Shown piece after piece: positions 7,001 to 7,923 of a DNA stretch of 7,923 nucleotides; positions within the stretch are counted from its first letter, which is position 1, and each line of letters starts with the position of its first letter. The position numbers and the translations under genes are program-made. Origin of the DNA: Gammaproteobacteria bacterium (GTDB lineage: Bacteria > Pseudomonadota > Gammaproteobacteria > Steroidobacterales > Steroidobacteraceae); the NCBI GenBank assembly GCA_005877705.1, contig VBNY01000177.1, positions 4,713 to 12,635 of the forward strand, written 5' to 3'. Below the pieces are notes generated by a model. It searched no databases. It saw only the letters and a list, made by a program, of their open reading frames with translations, and was not told where the DNA came from.

Positions 7001-7201
7001 AGATCCGTGCCCGTGGGCAACACCTACGTCAATCGGAACATGATCGGCGCGGTGGTGGGCGTGCAGCCCTTCGGCGGGCAGGGACTGTCCGGCACCGGAC
7101 CCAAGGCGGGCGGCCCGCACTATCTGCTGCGCTTCGCGACGGAGCGCACGCTGACGATCAACACCGTGGCGATCGGCGGGAATGTAGAATTGCTGTCCTG
7201 A
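4046..7201 (+). CDS. putA: PutA, bifunctional proline dehydrogenase / L-glutamate gamma-semialdehyde dehydrogenase
   Basis: A 1051-residue membrane-associated flavoenzyme that oxidises proline to P5C (FAD, electrons to quinone) and then glutamate semialdehyde to glutamate (NAD). The PRODH barrel spans about 200-490, with K255 (SVKLSA), D296/E298 (DAEEADRLD), RLVKGAYW at 357-364, ATHNAHT at 411-417, Y460 and the substrate-carboxylate pair R475-R476 (RRLLENGAN). The aldehyde dehydrogenase half spans about 555-1045: N708 (SPWNFP), E809 (AETGG), the nucleophile C843 (SAGQRCSALR) and EEFGP at 939-943. There is no N-terminal ribbon-helix-helix domain and no long C-terminal domain, so this is the short form (Bradyrhizobium PutA has about 1000 residues), which cannot repress its own gene. 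Oddity: the usual cofactor-loop KPAEQTP reads KPAPATP at 731-737. It is divergent from the Lrp-type gene and followed 16 nt later by an uncharacterised gene, probably in one operon. Confidence 0.97.
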   Translation: MAATGAAKRINDRREAERLAGLRRELAAATLRPEAQATQQMLEALVRVQPQLEAAKSRAIRWVEAARADKRSRPSVDSLLEQFPLDSVQGKALMSLAEALLRTPDPKRADHLIAERLAAVRKAGIPGSDDLLLRAGFALLAAASRLLPEVSGELSGGFSVAAITKPLVAPVVRAALRRSMQMLGEAFIVGETIEAALARGKTDAGLALCSFDVLGEGARTEADAQRYFESYSQAIEALRAQPGESVQRRSGISVKLSAIEPRYALLQSARVRDQLVPRMLELARRAARAGVGLTIDAEEADRLDLSLDVVEALARDGQTRPWGGLGLAVQAYARRAPLVLEWIAELAREAGRRMSVRLVKGAYWDSEIKRAQERGLASFPVYTSKAATDASYLVCAQRLFAAGDVIYPQFATHNAHTVAAVLELAPAGVEYEFQRLHGMGEVLYAAVRADTPDLAAVRVYAPVGTHEDLLPYLVRRLLENGANTSFVHQFLNPQVAVEQVVRNPISVLSNSAEASAAQARIREPRALYAPQRTNSEGADWGNPADLSKLQAEMHAHAANIYSGGPILSGRSVRDTNVSVVSPANFLQAVGMSRDATEAEISHAMDVGARAQPGWDATPAAARAACLERAADLLEQQRGLFLSLLVREAGKTLPDAVAEVREAVDFCRYYAAQGRELFSSPQELRGPTGERNLLSLHGRGVFVCISPWNFPLAIFTGQITAALMAGNAVVAKPAPATPLIAHAMTRLLHEAGVPGDILQLTPAEGPPFGQVALAHQAMAGVAFTGSTATAATINRALANREGPIVPLIAETGGVNAMIVDATALAEQVVDDVIASAFTSAGQRCSALRVLYLQEEVADRIIEMLSGAMQCLRVGDPADPATDVGPVISEAAVWRLRKHAGRMREEAELLYACELDQRHETGHFFPPHLFQLRELDQLKTEEFGPILHVACYRAAQLPQVLDAIRRTGFGLTLGVHSRLESIAEHVFRSVPVGNTYVNRNMIGAVVGVQPFGGQGLSGTGPKAGGPHYLLRFATERTLTINTVAIGGNVELLS

Positions 7202-7217
7202 AGTTGAGCGTCTCGTG

Positions 7218-7823
7218 ATGGTGAGCGCGCCCGACAATGTCGTCCTTAACCGAGCCCGCGCCGAGGCGCTGTGCCGCGAGTTCGTCGGCTGGCAGTGCCG
7301 ACTGCGGCAGTTGGCGGCGCGTGCGGATGGCGGCCGGCCCTCCTGCGGTATGCGGCCGCGCGTGACGACGCGCGACGGCGCCGAGCTCTCGCCCGGCATC
7401 GTGACACTGATCGCCGAGTCCGAGCCCGAGAACAGCACCCAGCTGCTCCGCTATCAATACTCGCGGACGCAGGATCCGAACGAGCGTTACGACAGCATGC
7501 TCGAAACGCTGCAAGGGAGCTATTTCCAGGAGCCAGCCCGCTTCTCGGACCTCATCACGGCACTCTTCGGGGCGGGTTCGAAGCTCGCCGCGCGACTGTT
7601 GAGCGACGCACACTGCGTGCTCGAGTTCGAGCAATACACGCAAGGCTACCGAATTCCCTGTGCGGTGGCGCGGCTCGGCGAGGCGCACGCGTTTTATCAG
7701 GCGACGCTGTGGCACAACAGGATGTTCAATCACCAGATTCCGCCCGGCCTCGAGATCCTCGCCTTCCGACCCGATTGGCCGCACGCCTCGAGCTACCGCC
7801 GTGACGGTGAGGCGGGACGCTGA
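7218..7823 (+). CDS. Uncharacterised 201-residue protein linked to putA
   Basis: A soluble protein of unknown function. The ATG at 7218, 16 nt after the putA stop, is preferred to a GTG three bases earlier; no strong Shine-Dalgarno sequence is seen, so translational coupling to putA is possible. No signal peptide, membrane helix or catalytic motif I can name is present. Distinctive stretches are EFVGWQCRLRQLAARADGG (residues 21-39) running into RPSCGMRPRV (40-49), LEFEQYTQGYRIPCAV (135-150) and ATLWHNRMFN (162-171). There are five cysteines (19, 27, 43, 133, 148). It reads like a complete, well-ordered protein with codon use like its neighbours. I have the impression of similar proteins near putA in other proteobacteria but cannot verify it. 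A role in proline/P5C metabolism or PutA function rests on position only. Confidence 0.85.
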   Translation: MVSAPDNVVLNRARAEALCREFVGWQCRLRQLAARADGGRPSCGMRPRVTTRDGAELSPGIVTLIAESEPENSTQLLRYQYSRTQDPNERYDSMLETLQGSYFQEPARFSDLITALFGAGSKLAARLLSDAHCVLEFEQYTQGYRIPCAVARLGEAHAFYQATLWHNRMFNHQIPPGLEILAFRPDWPHASSYRRDGEAGR

Positions 7824-7833
7824 CGGCTGTCAG
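7820..7833. repeat. Short palindrome spanning convergent stop codons
   Basis: CTGAC, loop GGCT, GTCAG form a 5-bp stem holding the TGA stop of the 201-residue gene in one arm and the TGA of the minus-strand gene in the other. The two coding regions are only 6 nt apart. No T tract follows on either strand, so it is at most a weak 3'-end structure. Confidence 0.3.
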
Positions 7834-7923
7834 AACTTGCGGTAAGCGTTGTTGAGCTCGACGAGCGGGTGACGGGGCGACATCTGGAACTTGATCAGCA
7901 GCTCGCGGGCCAGCATGTCGCGG
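7830..7923 (-). CDS. C-terminal end of an unidentified gene, cut by the window edge
   Basis: The minus strand is open from the right edge to a TGA at 7830-7832 and encodes 30 residues, including LARELLIKFQMSPRHPLVEL and ending NNAYRKF. Third codon positions are mostly G or C, as in the neighbouring genes, and the tail is a plausible amphipathic C-terminus, so this is probably a real gene entering from the right. Too little is visible to name the family. It converges on the putA-linked gene with a 6-nt gap. Confidence 0.6.
   Translation of the reverse strand, partial: RDMLARELLIKFQMSPRHPLVELNNAYRKF

Noticed and set aside
7215..7217. GTG start three bases before the ATG of the putA-linked gene
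   Set aside because: The ATG at 7218 is the stronger start codon and the GTG adds only one residue.
6359..7438. Minus-strand open frame of 359 codons opposite the end of putA
   Set aside because: It is antisense to the catalytic core of PutA and the start of the next gene, both well supported. It has low-complexity composition and no domain.

Overview
The window looks like chromosomal DNA of a GC-rich gammaproteobacterium. It carries OpgH (periplasmic glucan synthesis), an Lrp-type regulator that can be aligned by eye along its length with E. coli Lrp, an AspC/TyrB-type aminotransferase and a bifunctional PutA. A Nevskiales/Steroidobacter/Xanthomonas-like background is possible, but this is only a weak inference. 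I saw no mobile element, CRISPR array, tRNA or rRNA.

Layout. Positions 2-1531 (+) hold the C-terminal part of opgH, cut by the window edge. Convergent to it, at 1613-1810 (-), is a 65-residue protein with a clean SWIM zinc-finger signature (CxC-x14-CxH). A hairpin between the two genes could end the SWIM transcript. Positions 1811-2213 hold no intact gene, but 1912-2155 looks like a short coding remnant split between two frames. Then come a class I aminotransferase (2214-3413, +), an Lrp/AsnC regulator (3424-3936, -), divergent putA (4046-7201, +), a closely spaced uncharacterised 201-residue gene (7218-7823, +) and the C-terminal 30 codons of an unidentified gene (7830-7923, -).

The centre of interest is a proline catabolism module. 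PutA oxidises proline to glutamate in two steps. This PutA lacks the N-terminal ribbon-helix-helix domain with which enterobacterial PutA represses its own gene, so control probably passes to the divergent Lrp-type regulator. The 109-bp A+T-rich gap between them holds three sequences resembling the E. coli Lrp box. The best matches 14 of 15 consensus positions and overlaps a TATAAT -10 element facing the regulator. The sites are 30 and 33 bp apart, close to three helical turns, as expected for an Lrp oligomer that wraps DNA. The aminotransferase on the other side of the regulator could move the amino group of the resulting glutamate, and the 201-residue protein is probably co-transcribed with putA.

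Both tight convergent junctions (aminotransferase/regulator, and the 201-residue gene/right-edge gene) have short palindromes that contain both stop codons. I see no strong evidence for a wholly new system. The best candidates for new biology are the putA-linked unknown gene, the SWIM mini-protein and the compact putA control region.
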